NCBI RefSeq assembly: GCF_007990525.1 | Contig: NZ_AP019823.1 | Location: forward strand, 2,046,001 to 2,110,000 | Direction of reading: 5' to 3' | Source of the DNA: Leptotrichia hofstadii | GTDB lineage: Bacteria; Fusobacteriota; Fusobacteriia; Fusobacteriales; Leptotrichiaceae | DNA length: 64,000 nt | In this document: in pieces, positions 27,251 through 35,831 of the stretch | Layout of the letters: every line of letters begins with the position of its first letter | How positions within the stretch are numbered: the stretch's first letter is position 1 | The notes under the pieces: model-generated | What the model was told of the DNA's origin: nothing | Seen by the model: only the letters and a program-made list of their open reading frames with translations | Database searches by the model: none | Position numbers and translations under genes: made by a program

Positions 27251-27952
27251 TTAACTTTTCGACATCTCCGCCAATATTATCCCTCCAGCCACAGATACAT
27301 TCAGCGAGTTTATTTGCCCCTTCAAGTGTATTTTTACAATTTTGTCACAATGCTCCTTGACTTTTTTTCGCATTCCATTTCCTTCACTTCCAAGTACAAG
27401 ACACGCTTTTTCTGGATAATTTTCCTCATAATAATAATTCTGCCCATCAGCTTCTGCACCGTAAACTGCATATCCATATTTTTTTAATTTGTCAATCGTA
27501 TCAGAAATATTGGTAACTTTTACAATATCCACATGCTCAATCGCTCCTGTTGATGATTTTACAACTGTTTCTGTAACTTTCACGCTGTTTCTGTCCTGAA
27601 TAATAATCCCATCAACTCCAAAGCACTCTGCACTTCTTATAATCGCCCCAAAATTTCTCGGATCCTGAACCTGATCCAGCACAACAACTATTGATTTTTC
27701 CTTTTTCAAAAGTTTTTCTAAAAATGCAGAAAAATCCACATAATAATCAAATTCTGAAACAAGTGCCACAACTCCCTGTGAATTTTCAGTCCGTCTATCA
27801 GTATAAAAAATCTTTATATTTCTTCTGCTTGCCAGATTCAATATTTCCTTAATTGTTTCCTTCTTTATCTTCTTATAAATCTCCAGCTTCTCAATATTTT
27901 TATCCGATTTCAATACTTCAATCACTGGATTTATCCCTATTATCTTCTCCAT
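27251..27952 (-). CDS. rlmB: 23S rRNA 2'-O-ribose methyltransferase (SpoU/TrmH family)
   Basis: The 233-residue protein has an N-terminal substrate-binding domain (MEKIIGINPVIEVLKSDKNI) and a SPOUT domain. The motifs are LDQVQDPRNFGAIIRSAECFG (motif 1), VLGSEGNGMRKKV (motif 2) and INSLNVSVAGGIILAEM (motif 3). RlmB methylates G2251, but the C-terminal SPOUT domains of related enzymes are alike, so the exact base is an inference. Confidence 0.9.
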   Translation of the reverse strand: MEKIIGINPVIEVLKSDKNIEKLEIYKKIKKETIKEILNLASRRNIKIFYTDRRTENSQGVVALVSEFDYYVDFSAFLEKLLKKEKSIVVVLDQVQDPRNFGAIIRSAECFGVDGIIIQDRNSVKVTETVVKSSTGAIEHVDIVKVTNISDTIDKLKKYGYAVYGAEADGQNYYYEENYPEKACLVLGSEGNGMRKKVKEHCDKIVKIHLKGQINSLNVSVAGGIILAEMSKS

Positions 27953-28267
27953 TCTTTTCTCTCTCTCTTTCTATATATTAAAAATTTTTTTCTAATATTA
28001 ATTTTTATTTATTAAACTTTTATTTTCAGATTATTTTGATTAATAACTGTTTTTTCAATTATTCTTATATTTTTTTCTAATAATCATCATTTCCCTTTGT
28101 TTCGCAATAATAGTTATTTTAACATATTTAACTAATAGCATATTAAAGAAAATGGCGAAAGTGCTACGCACTAACCCTGGATCGTCTAAGCATTTTTTTG
28201 AAATATTCCCAAATTTTATTTGGGAAAGTAGTCTAAACTTTATTATTTGCATAAAACCTTGATTACT

Positions 28268-28407
28268 ACGAAAACGAAACTCGCTGACGCTCACTTTCTC
28301 AAATAAAGACTATAACAACTCCATAAAATATATTTGCGATAAAGGTTATGGCGAAAGAAGTACATAAATGTGTTTAGTCGTTTTCATTCCAAAAAAATCA
28401 CGACATT
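28268..28407 (-). repeat. 140-bp dispersed repeat, copy 1 (inverted)
   Basis: Its reverse complement aligns without gaps to 35406-35545, with 12 differences by my count (about 91% identity). It includes the conserved blocks CTTTCGC and GCGAAAG, which could pair, and GTGAGCGTCAGCGAGTTTCG. A block like ATGCTTAGAC follows on the same side at 28185-28196, as in copy 2. Confidence 0.85.
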
Positions 28408-28641
28408 CTACATTAACTCATAAAGATTATATATTTAAGCTCTTAAATTGAGAAAATATTAAACAAGCAAAATTTCGTTAAAGGAAAAATAACTAAATAC
28501 AAATGTATTTCTTTCGCCATAATTTTTATAACGATAGAACTTATTTATGTTAAAATAACTCTTGTTTGCGAAAGTGAGCGTAGTTTTAACGAAGCGAGTT
28601 TTATTTTTTCTTTATAAGAAAGTTTTGCGTAAAGCTGGGAG

Positions 28642-28669
28642 GCAAGGGCATGGCGTCTGATGCCCTTGC
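28642..28669 (+). repeat. Hairpin of the TGGCG family
   Basis: GCAAGGGCA pairs perfectly with TGCCCTTGC around the ten-base loop TGGCGTCTGA. AAAGCTGGGAGG precedes it, like the AAGCCGGGAT in other copies. There is no T-run, so it is not a normal terminator. Confidence 0.75.
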
Positions 28670-28773
28670 TTAAAATAACCTAAAATTAGAAAAAATAATT
28701 TTTCTCTTTTAAATATATTTTATACCAATTTAACCTTAAAATCAAATAAAAATATTCAACAATTCAATTAATA

Positions 28774-28818
28774 TTAAAAAGGAATGCTCTTATAAAAAAA
28801 TTATAAAAAACATTCCTT
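28774..28818 (-). terminator. Terminator of the GH57 gene
   Basis: On the minus strand AAGGAATG pairs with CATTCCTT, with an inner TTATAA/TTATAA pairing, followed by TTTTTAAT. Confidence 0.75.
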
Positions 28819-28845
28819 AAATTATACTAATTTTTATTATTTAAA

Positions 28846-30435
28846 CTATAACCAGTCAGTTCTGTACATTCTGTATTCAATTTCAGGGAAGATATTATCT
28901 CTGCTTTCAATTTCACTTATCCAGCTTTCATCCAAACTGCCGTTTTTGAAGTCTTCATAAATTTTGAATAACCTATGAACGTGATCGCTTATTTTCTTGT
29001 GAGCATAACCAACCATTGTTCCAGTATACATTATAAATTCCCAGCATGAAGTCTGTGCCATTAATAATTCTCTTGCGGCCTGATTTAATGCTCTGTATTC
29101 TAATTCGTTGTATGGTTCTCTTCCGTTTGCCAGTTCTATCATTTTTTGTGCGGCTTTATGTAAATGTCTGTAGGCGTAATCATTTGAGCCGTCTATCCAA
29201 ACGTCATAATAACCGTTTGCTCCCCAGCTTGACATGCTTACATCAACTATTTGATTTGTCGGATATTGCTCTAAATATTTGTATGGTGTTATTGTAGAAA
29301 AATTAGATTCCGCTGTGGCTCTGAATACCCATTCTAGGAATATTGGCCCTTCATACCACCAGTGTCCGTATAATTCAGCATCATAAGGCGATACTACAAT
29401 TGGTTTTCTATATTTCATTTTTGAAGCCAGAAACTCAATTTGTTTTGAACGGTTGAATACAAAGTTGTAGGCGTGCTCTTTGGCTCTGGCCGCTGCCGCT
29501 TCTGGATTGTAAACTGCTTTATAAGTTCCTTTTTTATCAGTTATTGCATGATATTTTACTCCAATGTTTCTTCGTACTCCATCACTGTGTAAATATGGTT
29601 TTACAAGTTCATAGTCAAGTTCATATCCCGCATCCTTGTGGAATTCTCTATAAACTCCATCTCCTGGATAACCAGACTCTGAACTCCAGACTTGCTCAGA
29701 TGATTCCAAATCTCTGGCAAACGCAGCTACATAGTTTTTGGTATAAACTGGCGAGTAGATACCGTAAACTGGACGTGGATCACTGTGCATAATCCCATGT
29801 GCATCAACTAGGAAATATCTTATTCCATGTTTTTCCAAAAATTTATCCTGTCCTGGATAATAAGCGCACTCTGCTAGCCAAATTCCTTTTGGCTCTCTTC
29901 CAAAGTTTTTGATGTAATCTTTTTTAGCCATAAAAACTTGAGCATTCACTGCTTCTGGATAATCTTTCATAACTGGTAAAAATCCATGTGTCGCAGTAAC
30001 TGGAATGATTTCCAAATTGCCCTGATCTTGGAATTTTCTGAAGGCTCCGACCAAATCTCTATTGTATTTTTCTTCAAATACTCGTTTTGCCCTTGTATTA
30101 AACCATAAATTATGTTTTGCAACATTTAGCATATCAGGATATGGACTAAGTCTTTCCACTTCTTTCTCGCAAAATTCAATCAATTTGTCTATGTGACGAA
30201 CGTATCTTTCCCTTAATAAACTGTCGTTCATCATATTAACAAGTGTCCCAGACATTGTAATGGTCATATTCCAAGGAATATTATCCCTTGTTAAATTTTC
30301 AAACATTTCTAGTAGAGGAACATATGTTTCTGTAATTGCTTCGTATAACCAATCTTCTTCTAAAAATTCTTTATATTCCGGGTGTCTTACATAAGGTAAA
30401 TGTGCATGCAAAACAAGACTCAAATATCCATTCAT
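28846..30435 (-). CDS. GH57 family 1,4-alpha-glucan branching-type enzyme
   Basis: The 529-residue protein begins MNGYLSLVLHAHLPYVRHPE, the first GH57 motif. The catalytic Glu is in GIWLAECAYYPGQ (about 188-200) and the Asp in VSPYDAELYGHWWYEGP (about 349-365). A C-terminal helical domain of the DUF1957 type follows (from about 430). Relatives from thermophiles are glucan branching enzymes, so glycogen branching is the likely role. Other GH57 members are amylases or glucanotransferases. No signal peptide is present. It stands alone between a terminator and a long gap. Confidence 0.85.
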   Translation of the reverse strand: MNGYLSLVLHAHLPYVRHPEYKEFLEEDWLYEAITETYVPLLEMFENLTRDNIPWNMTITMSGTLVNMMNDSLLRERYVRHIDKLIEFCEKEVERLSPYPDMLNVAKHNLWFNTRAKRVFEEKYNRDLVGAFRKFQDQGNLEIIPVTATHGFLPVMKDYPEAVNAQVFMAKKDYIKNFGREPKGIWLAECAYYPGQDKFLEKHGIRYFLVDAHGIMHSDPRPVYGIYSPVYTKNYVAAFARDLESSEQVWSSESGYPGDGVYREFHKDAGYELDYELVKPYLHSDGVRRNIGVKYHAITDKKGTYKAVYNPEAAAARAKEHAYNFVFNRSKQIEFLASKMKYRKPIVVSPYDAELYGHWWYEGPIFLEWVFRATAESNFSTITPYKYLEQYPTNQIVDVSMSSWGANGYYDVWIDGSNDYAYRHLHKAAQKMIELANGREPYNELEYRALNQAARELLMAQTSCWEFIMYTGTMVGYAHKKISDHVHRLFKIYEDFKNGSLDESWISEIESRDNIFPEIEYRMYRTDWL

Positions 30436-30644
30436 AATTTTTCCTCCATACTTTATAAATTTTTATATATTATATTTATACCATATTTTCGCAGAAATTC
30501 AAAATTTTTTTATAGAAAGTTTACTGAAATTTTAAACTTTCTTTTTTTATTATAACCTGCTATTTCATATTTTAATTTTTAACCTTGTAACAAAATTTTC
30601 TCATATCAATCTATTTTATCTCATTAACAGCATAATTTTAAAAT

Positions 30645-30679
30645 TAAAAAAAACCTGCCAGCTAAATTCAACTGGCAGG
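30645..30679 (-). terminator. Strong terminator of the small-peptide transcript
   Basis: On the minus strand CCTGCCAG pairs with CTGGCAGG around a ten-base loop, followed by eight T. Confidence 0.9.
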
Positions 30680-30713
30680 CAAAAGGTAGGACAATAAGAC
30701 AAGAATTCAACTG

Positions 30714-30785
30714 CTATTTTTGACTGCTAAAAATCAAAAACAATATGATTATAACTGTCAAAACAGTCAAATCCCAATTTGCCAT
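30714..30785 (-). CDS. 23-residue hydrophobic peptide, type I toxin-like
   Basis: A minus-strand frame starts with ATG at 30785 and ends with TAG at 30714. The product begins MANWDLTVLTV, continues with an unbroken hydrophobic run (IIILFLIF) and ends SSQK. It could span a membrane once. AGGGG lies about nine bases upstream. A consensus promoter lies 56 bp upstream and a strong terminator 35 bp downstream, so this is an independent transcript of about 190 bases. In the leader, TCAAGG and CCTTGA form a hairpin. The whole has the shape of Ibs- or Fst-like type I toxins, but an antisense RNA was not found. No family is recognised. Confidence 0.6.
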   Translation of the reverse strand: MANWDLTVLTVIIILFLIFSSQK

Positions 30786-30840
30786 TATTACCATCCCCTG
30801 TTCAAGAAAGTGTAATCAAGGTTGCGTTCCTTGACAGACA

Positions 30841-30869
30841 ATTATATCACAAAAAAAAGCCCTATTCAA
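30841..30869 (-). promoter_or_regulatory. Promoter of the 23-residue peptide
   Basis: On the minus strand TTGAAT (30864-30869), a 17-bp spacer and a perfect TATAAT (30841-30846). The predicted leader is about 49 bases. Confidence 0.75.
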
Positions 30870-30987
30870 TAAAGAATAAAGCCCTTTTCTCGCATTTTTA
30901 ATTTTACACTAACCTGAACAGGTTTTTTATTCAAAGTTATTATATCATTTTTTCTAAAAAAATTCAATCCCAAAATTTTCAAAAAAC

Positions 30988-31014
30988 AAAAAAAACTTCT
31001 TTAATTAAAGTTTT
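30988..31014 (-). terminator. Terminator of the lipid-kinase gene
   Basis: On the minus strand AAAACTT pairs with AAGTTTT around TAATTAAAG, followed by a T-run. Confidence 0.7.
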
Positions 31015-31032
31015 CTTATATTATAAATTTTT

Positions 31033-31932
31033 TTAACAAAAAACTTTTAATTTCCCACTAATAAACTCAATTGTTACATCCACATTTTCTCCTTCTTCTC
31101 CATCAATGCTTACGTCAATTTCTTCTGTAACTTTTTTTATTTCGCATTTTTTGGCTTGTAAAGTTCGGATGTAATCGTTGTTTGTTAGGTTGCTGTTCAT
31201 TAAATCTATTAGGATTTTTGGAATATCCAGCGGGTTGTCAATGTTTTTTACGATTAGAATATCCATAAATCCATCATTCATACTGGCTTCATCGATTACA
31301 TTTTCAAATCCGCCAACACTTTTTCCGTTCAGAATTGCGTACAAAATAGCCTTTTCCTTTACTTTCTCATTTCCATCCAGCACAATTTCCAAGTCAAAAG
31401 TCTTTATATTTGTAAGTTCTCCAAGTCCATTTATATAATAGGCGACTTTCCCAAACGTTTTTTTCAGTGCCTTATCTGTATTGTAGGAAATTTTAGTAAA
31501 TAGTCCCCCAGCATACGAAGACAAGAACACAGTTTTTCCATTAATTAATCCAAAATCAATATTTTTGGCAGTTTTATCTGTAATTTTTTCTATCCAGTTC
31601 CCAATGTTTTCTTCGATTTTCAATGCTTTTGCAAAATCATTTGATGTTCCTGTCGGAAATATTGCAACTTCTGGAAATTCAATGTTTTTAGAATAAAGTT
31701 CGCTCAAGCAACGGCTTAATGTTCCATCTCCACCTGATAAAATCAAAATATCATATTTTTCATTTTTTAAAATTTCTGTAAGCAAATCATAATTCTGATT
31801 TATGCTGTAAAGTGTCAATGTAATCCCTTTTTCCAGCAGTTTTGTCGTGATTAAATCAAAATTGCTTAAAATTATATTGGCATTTCCAGATTTTGGATTG
31901 TAAACCAAAATAGCCTTTTTTAGTTTTTCCAT
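31033..31932 (-). CDS. Diacylglycerol kinase family (YegS-like) lipid kinase
   Basis: The 299-residue protein has the DAGK catalytic signature: VYNPKSGNAN at about 10-19, SGGDGTLSRCL (about 66-76) and PTGTSNDFAKAL (about 93-104). It ends with a beta-rich domain that has VSIDGEEGEN. The family phosphorylates diacylglycerol or similar lipids with ATP at the membrane. The Fusobacterial member may recycle diacylglycerol. It is a single gene with its own terminator, 118 bp after recJ. Confidence 0.87.
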   Translation of the reverse strand: MEKLKKAILVYNPKSGNANIILSNFDLITTKLLEKGITLTLYSINQNYDLLTEILKNEKYDILILSGGDGTLSRCLSELYSKNIEFPEVAIFPTGTSNDFAKALKIEENIGNWIEKITDKTAKNIDFGLINGKTVFLSSYAGGLFTKISYNTDKALKKTFGKVAYYINGLGELTNIKTFDLEIVLDGNEKVKEKAILYAILNGKSVGGFENVIDEASMNDGFMDILIVKNIDNPLDIPKILIDLMNSNLTNNDYIRTLQAKKCEIKKVTEEIDVSIDGEEGENVDVTIEFISGKLKVFC

Positions 31933-32050
31933 ATTTCCTCCTATTTTTTATATTCTTGTCACATAGATATTATCTCACATCACTTTTTTTATAATTTTTT
32001 ACAACAAATTAAGATTTTTGCTACTCAAATATTTGTATCATCATTTACTT

Positions 32051-35041
32051 TTACAAAATCTCATTAACCGAATAATCAGAATAAATCTTTTCTCCATCAG
32101 TAAGCAACTTTTTCAATTTAATTTTTTCTTCAATCGGTAAATATTCTACAAAAATATTTTTTGCATTTTTTCTCTCCTTCTTCGTTGAATTTTCTAAAAA
32201 CATTATATTTTCTGGCACTTCAATTTTCGTATCTATCTCTTCAATATTATTTTTGTCCAAATCATCTGTTTTTACCATAAAATCTTCAGAATTTATTATT
32301 ATGCAAAATCTGTTCTCTACTTCCTGTTTTCCAGCTTCACTTAACTTTTCAGTATTTTCCTGCTGTTTTTCCACAATACTCTCGGAGTTTTCCACATTTT
32401 CATTATTTTTAAACTCTATTTTTTCAATTTTCTTGTATTCCAGCTGTTTTGGCTCTTCATTAACTTCAAGATTTTGGCTGTTTTCCTTAATTTCATAATT
32501 GATTTCGTTTTGCATTGAAAAATCTGTTTTTATAATATTTTCCAACCGTTCTATATCTTTGTAATTATAAAATAATGTAAATGGATAGTCATTTTCAGAA
32601 TATTCTTCATTTATATCAAAATATGATTTTATAAAATTGTTAAAAATTGGCTTTTTATCTGAACTTATTACAATTTGACTTTTTTTATCAGTCATTTTTT
32701 TATAATAAATTCCAACTGTCAGTAAAAAGTTTTCAAAATTTGACATTTTGTATTTATATTTTTCATTTTCATCAAAAATATTTTTTATAATCAAGTTTTT
32801 ATTTTGTTTAAAAAACTGTGCCAGCAATTCTTTAGTCTGTGAATTATACTCCATTTTCCCAATCAAAAATTCTTTTATTTTCTTAAAAATACCAATTTGC
32901 GTGTGATCATAACATTTAAAATTATAATCTCTTTTTATCAATATATTTACAATATTATGATTTGAAGCCTGCTTCACATCCTCCATTTTCACAGTAAAAT
33001 TCCAGTTATAATACTGATTTAAAAGTATTAACAAGTTGGAAATGCTGTAATCAAGCCGTCCAATGAACTTTCTTCCTTGAAAAAGCGAAACCTGGTCAAA
33101 TTCCATTTTCATTGTAATTTTCTTTTCCGTTTCCAGCTCAATATTTGTATAAAATACCGACTTCATCGGGAAAGATGTGTTAAAAAGCGAATGATAATAA
33201 GATAAAGTATCGTCCTTCAACTGCGACACTTTCACATCCTCAACATACACTTTCGTATAATATCTATCTTGAAACATTTCTGTCTTTAATTTATAAACAA
33301 TGTCGTAAAACAAATTCTCGTTCAGTTCTTTAAAATACTCGCCAGAATTAAACCAGACAGCATTTTTATTAAAAAATCCCTTTTGCTTTATGTCAAACAT
33401 TATATGATTTTTATTTTCTCCAATGAACTTTATATTTTCAAAAAGTACGTTATTTGTCCTGAACGTCGGCATTGGATTTCCAAATCCAAATGGCTTTAAC
33501 AGTTCTATTATTTGGAAAAATTCGTAGGAAACCTTTTGAATTGGGATTTGCTTATCAATTTCTATTATTTTTACAAAATCCTCTTCCTTTAGTTTTGTTT
33601 TTGCAAATTTATTTATTTTTTTCCTAAATAATTCCAAATTTTTTATTCCAATCGTAAATCCAGCCGCTCCAGAATGTCCCCCAAATTTCACAAAAAGTTC
33701 AGGCATCGACTGCAACGCCTCCAAAATATTAAAGTTCCCAATGCTTCGGCATGATCCAACTGCTATTCCTTCATCTTCCTTCACTTCAATGATAATCGCA
33801 GGCTTGTAATATTTATCCACAATTTTAGAAGCTGCTATACCAATTACTCCGTGATGATATTCAGGCGAATAGTCTACAATCACATAATCTTCCTTTAAAT
33901 CGCTTTCTTCAATATGTTTTTCCACTTTTTCGACGATTTGATTCTGCAATTCTTTTCGCTCAAAATTCTTATTAATCAATTCCTTTACGATTATCTCAAT
34001 TTCCCTGTCATTATCAGAAATTAGCAATTTTACCACCATTTTTGCATCTTTAAGCCTTCCAGCCGCATTAAAGACAGGTGCTATGATAAAGCCCACATCA
34101 TACGAATTATACTCAGTTTTTTCATTAAAATCTGAATTTTGCGTACTAAACAATTTATACAGCAAAAATCTAAGCCCCTTATTTTTAGAACGGCTCAGCT
34201 GCTCCAGCCCAAACTTAGTCAAAATCCTGTTTTCCTCCACCAGCGGAACAATATCCGCAACCGTACCAATTGCCACCAGATCGAGATATTTATATGCTTT
34301 TGCCTTTTTCCCAATTCTTTCATAAAGACAAAGAATTACCATAAAAATAGTCCCAACTCCCGCTAGAAACTCAAAGGAAAATTTATTTTCAGGACGTTTT
34401 GGATTCACAACTGTAATAGCGTCTGGAACTTTATCCCCATGTAAATTATGGTGATCCGTAATAATTATCGGCAAATTTATAGAATTTGCAAACTCCACTT
34501 CAGGAAACGCTGTAATTCCACAATCCACAGTAATTACCAAATCCGCCCCAGATTCTTTAATTTTCTTCAAAGCCTCATTATTCAGTCCATACCCTTCATC
34601 CCGAATAGGAATGTAGTAGTTCACATTTTCCGCCCCAAGCTCTTTTAATGCCATATACAAAATAGATGTCGAAGTAATTCCATCCACATCATAATCTCCA
34701 TATATCCAAATATTCTTCTGTTCCTTTATCGCCTTTTCAATTTCCAAAACTGTCTTTTCCATATCCTGCAGTCCATAAGGATTCTGGATATTTTCAAGTT
34801 TTGGATTCAAAAACTCCCTTACTTCCTTCTCTGTCGTTATTCCCCGTGAATAAAGTATTTTCAAAATATCATTATCAATTACCGAACTTAAATTCATATT
34901 TTCAAAATTCTGTTTTTCAGTCTTACTTTTTTTCAATTTTTTTGTTTTTTCATCATTTTTCTGCTTGTTGTCTCTTTCAATATATTCCCTCTCCTGTCGT
35001 GGATTAGGAATAATTTTTGCAGCCCATTTTGTATTTCTCAT
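32051..35041 (-). CDS. recJ: Single-strand DNA exonuclease RecJ, extended form
   Basis: The 996-residue protein is a 5'-3' single-strand exonuclease of recombination and repair. The DHH motifs are IYGDYDVDGITSTSILY (about 117-133), ITDHHNLHG (about 195-203) and FGGHSGAAGFTIG in the DHHA1 domain (about 453-465). The OB-fold follows. Beyond about residue 580 there are some 400 more residues: a folded-looking part like that of Firmicute RecJ, then a Glu/Asn-rich linker and a last basic segment. It is longer than the B. subtilis protein (786 residues). Confidence 0.93.
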   Translation of the reverse strand: MRNTKWAAKIIPNPRQEREYIERDNKQKNDEKTKKLKKSKTEKQNFENMNLSSVIDNDILKILYSRGITTEKEVREFLNPKLENIQNPYGLQDMEKTVLEIEKAIKEQKNIWIYGDYDVDGITSTSILYMALKELGAENVNYYIPIRDEGYGLNNEALKKIKESGADLVITVDCGITAFPEVEFANSINLPIIITDHHNLHGDKVPDAITVVNPKRPENKFSFEFLAGVGTIFMVILCLYERIGKKAKAYKYLDLVAIGTVADIVPLVEENRILTKFGLEQLSRSKNKGLRFLLYKLFSTQNSDFNEKTEYNSYDVGFIIAPVFNAAGRLKDAKMVVKLLISDNDREIEIIVKELINKNFERKELQNQIVEKVEKHIEESDLKEDYVIVDYSPEYHHGVIGIAASKIVDKYYKPAIIIEVKEDEGIAVGSCRSIGNFNILEALQSMPELFVKFGGHSGAAGFTIGIKNLELFRKKINKFAKTKLKEEDFVKIIEIDKQIPIQKVSYEFFQIIELLKPFGFGNPMPTFRTNNVLFENIKFIGENKNHIMFDIKQKGFFNKNAVWFNSGEYFKELNENLFYDIVYKLKTEMFQDRYYTKVYVEDVKVSQLKDDTLSYYHSLFNTSFPMKSVFYTNIELETEKKITMKMEFDQVSLFQGRKFIGRLDYSISNLLILLNQYYNWNFTVKMEDVKQASNHNIVNILIKRDYNFKCYDHTQIGIFKKIKEFLIGKMEYNSQTKELLAQFFKQNKNLIIKNIFDENEKYKYKMSNFENFLLTVGIYYKKMTDKKSQIVISSDKKPIFNNFIKSYFDINEEYSENDYPFTLFYNYKDIERLENIIKTDFSMQNEINYEIKENSQNLEVNEEPKQLEYKKIEKIEFKNNENVENSESIVEKQQENTEKLSEAGKQEVENRFCIIINSEDFMVKTDDLDKNNIEEIDTKIEVPENIMFLENSTKKERKNAKNIFVEYLPIEEKIKLKKLLTDGEKIYSDYSVNEIL

Positions 35042-35216
35042 AGTTTTCTCCTCTTTTATATTTTCCCCTCTTATTTTAAACTTTATTTTTATTATTGTAC
35101 TCTCTTTTTAAGTATTCGAATTACTAAATTCTTTTAAAATATTCATTTTAATACTAATTTCTAACTAAAAATGGTACACAACCGATGTTTTCGCTAACTT
35201 AACTTTTTCATTTTCA

Positions 35217-35236
35217 CAAGAGGTCAAGACCTCTTG
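35217..35236. repeat. Inverted repeat, perhaps a degenerate member of the hairpin family
   Basis: CAAGAGGT pairs with ACCTCTTG around CAAG. The 3' flank GCTTC resembles the GCTTA/GCTTT after other copies, but the TGGCG loop is missing. Confidence 0.45.
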
Positions 35237-35405
35237 CTTCAGAATATTTGTTTTATTAATAAAGACATATAGTTGTCGAACAGGTTTAATCAATAGCGAC
35301 AATATATACTTTTTCCTAATTTATTATACATAGTTTAATTATATATTAGTATAAGCATTTTGATTAATATTTCTTTATTAAAACAGCCTTCATAATTAAA
35401 TTAAA

Positions 35406-35545
35406 AATGTCGTGATTTTTTTGGAATGAAAACGACTAAACACATTTATGTGTTTCTTTCGCTAGAACCTTCATAGCAAATATATTTTGTAGAGTTGTTC
35501 TAATCTTTATCTGCGAAAGTGAGCGTCAGCGAGTTTCGTTTTCGT
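35406..35545 (+). repeat. 140-bp dispersed repeat, copy 2
   Basis: This copy is inverted relative to 28268-28407 and about 91% identical to it. It runs directly into ATGCTTAGACAAGCCGGG (35556-35573) and then the TGGCG hairpin, which suggests that one complete element is about 200 bp (35406-35605). Confidence 0.85.
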
Positions 35546-35577
35546 TTCAAAAAAATGCTTAGACAAGCCGGGTTTGA

Positions 35578-35603
35578 AAAGGGGATGGCGACTGTTCCCC
35601 TTT
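35578..35603 (+). repeat. Hairpin of the TGGCG family
   Basis: AAAGGGGA pairs perfectly with TCCCCTTT around the ten-base loop TGGCGACTGT. ATGCTTAGACAAGCCGGG precedes it; inside this, GCTT and AAGC can form a small second hairpin. Confidence 0.75.
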
Positions 35604-35766
35604 GCTTTATAATAAAGAAATAACATATAAATTTTAAAAAATATTTATTAACAATAATTCATCTTATGGACCTTAAATAAAAAGCATTAATTTGAATATC
35701 TACATAATTTTACCACATTTTTTTATCAAAATAAATGCCAGCTATTCTATTTTTTTCTGCAAAATA

Positions 35767-35790
35767 AGAAAAACCCCTAAAATAAAGGGG
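35767..35790 (-). terminator. Terminator of nifJ
   Basis: On the minus strand CCCC pairs with GGGG (with T-A closing) over a seven-base loop, followed by TTTTTC. It starts 42 bases after the nifJ stop. Confidence 0.7.
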
Positions 35791-35831
35791 AATCTCTTTT
35801 TATAAAAAATAAATTTTATCTTAATTTAATT

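Larger units (their letters stand above)
27953..28845. other. 893-bp gene-free stretch with dispersed repeats
   Basis: No convincing gene is present. It holds one arm of a 140-bp repeat (28268-28407, inverted relative to the copy at 35406), a second, diverged copy of the same module in the opposite direction at about 28500-28600, and a TGGCG hairpin at 28642. The terminator of the following GH57 gene is at its right end. A 79-codon minus-strand frame (28055-28294) runs through the repeat and is not believed to be a gene. Confidence 0.6.
30436..31032. other. 597-bp gene-free stretch with a small-peptide locus
   Basis: The centre (30645-30869) has a promoter, a 23-codon hydrophobic peptide and a terminator, all on the minus strand. 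At 30911-30928 AACCTG and CAGGTT form a tight hairpin followed by T on the plus strand. The terminator of the lipid-kinase gene lies at the right end. About 150 bp next to the GH57 start show nothing clear. Confidence 0.6.
35042..35831. other. 790-bp gene-free stretch with dispersed repeats
   Basis: It holds an inverted repeat (35217-35236), copy 2 of the 140-bp repeat (35406-35545), a TGGCG hairpin (35578-35603) and the nifJ terminator (35767-35790). No credible gene is seen. The first 110 bp must contain the recJ promoter. Confidence 0.6.

Noticed and set aside
28145-28200. ATGGCGAAAGTGCTACGCAC next to repeat copy 1 as another hairpin family member
   Set aside because: It has TGGCG, but in the wrong place and orientation for the loop; the stem is not formed around it.
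28055-28294. 79-codon minus-strand frame in the gap after rlmB
   Set aside because: It runs through the 140-bp repeat; the copy at 35406 keeps only a short piece of the frame, and no ribosome site is present.
30850-30890. Hairpin terminator at the AAGCCC...AAGCCC sequence
   Set aside because: The two AAGCCC blocks are direct repeats, not inverted, so only a five-base stem (TATTC/GAATA) is possible.
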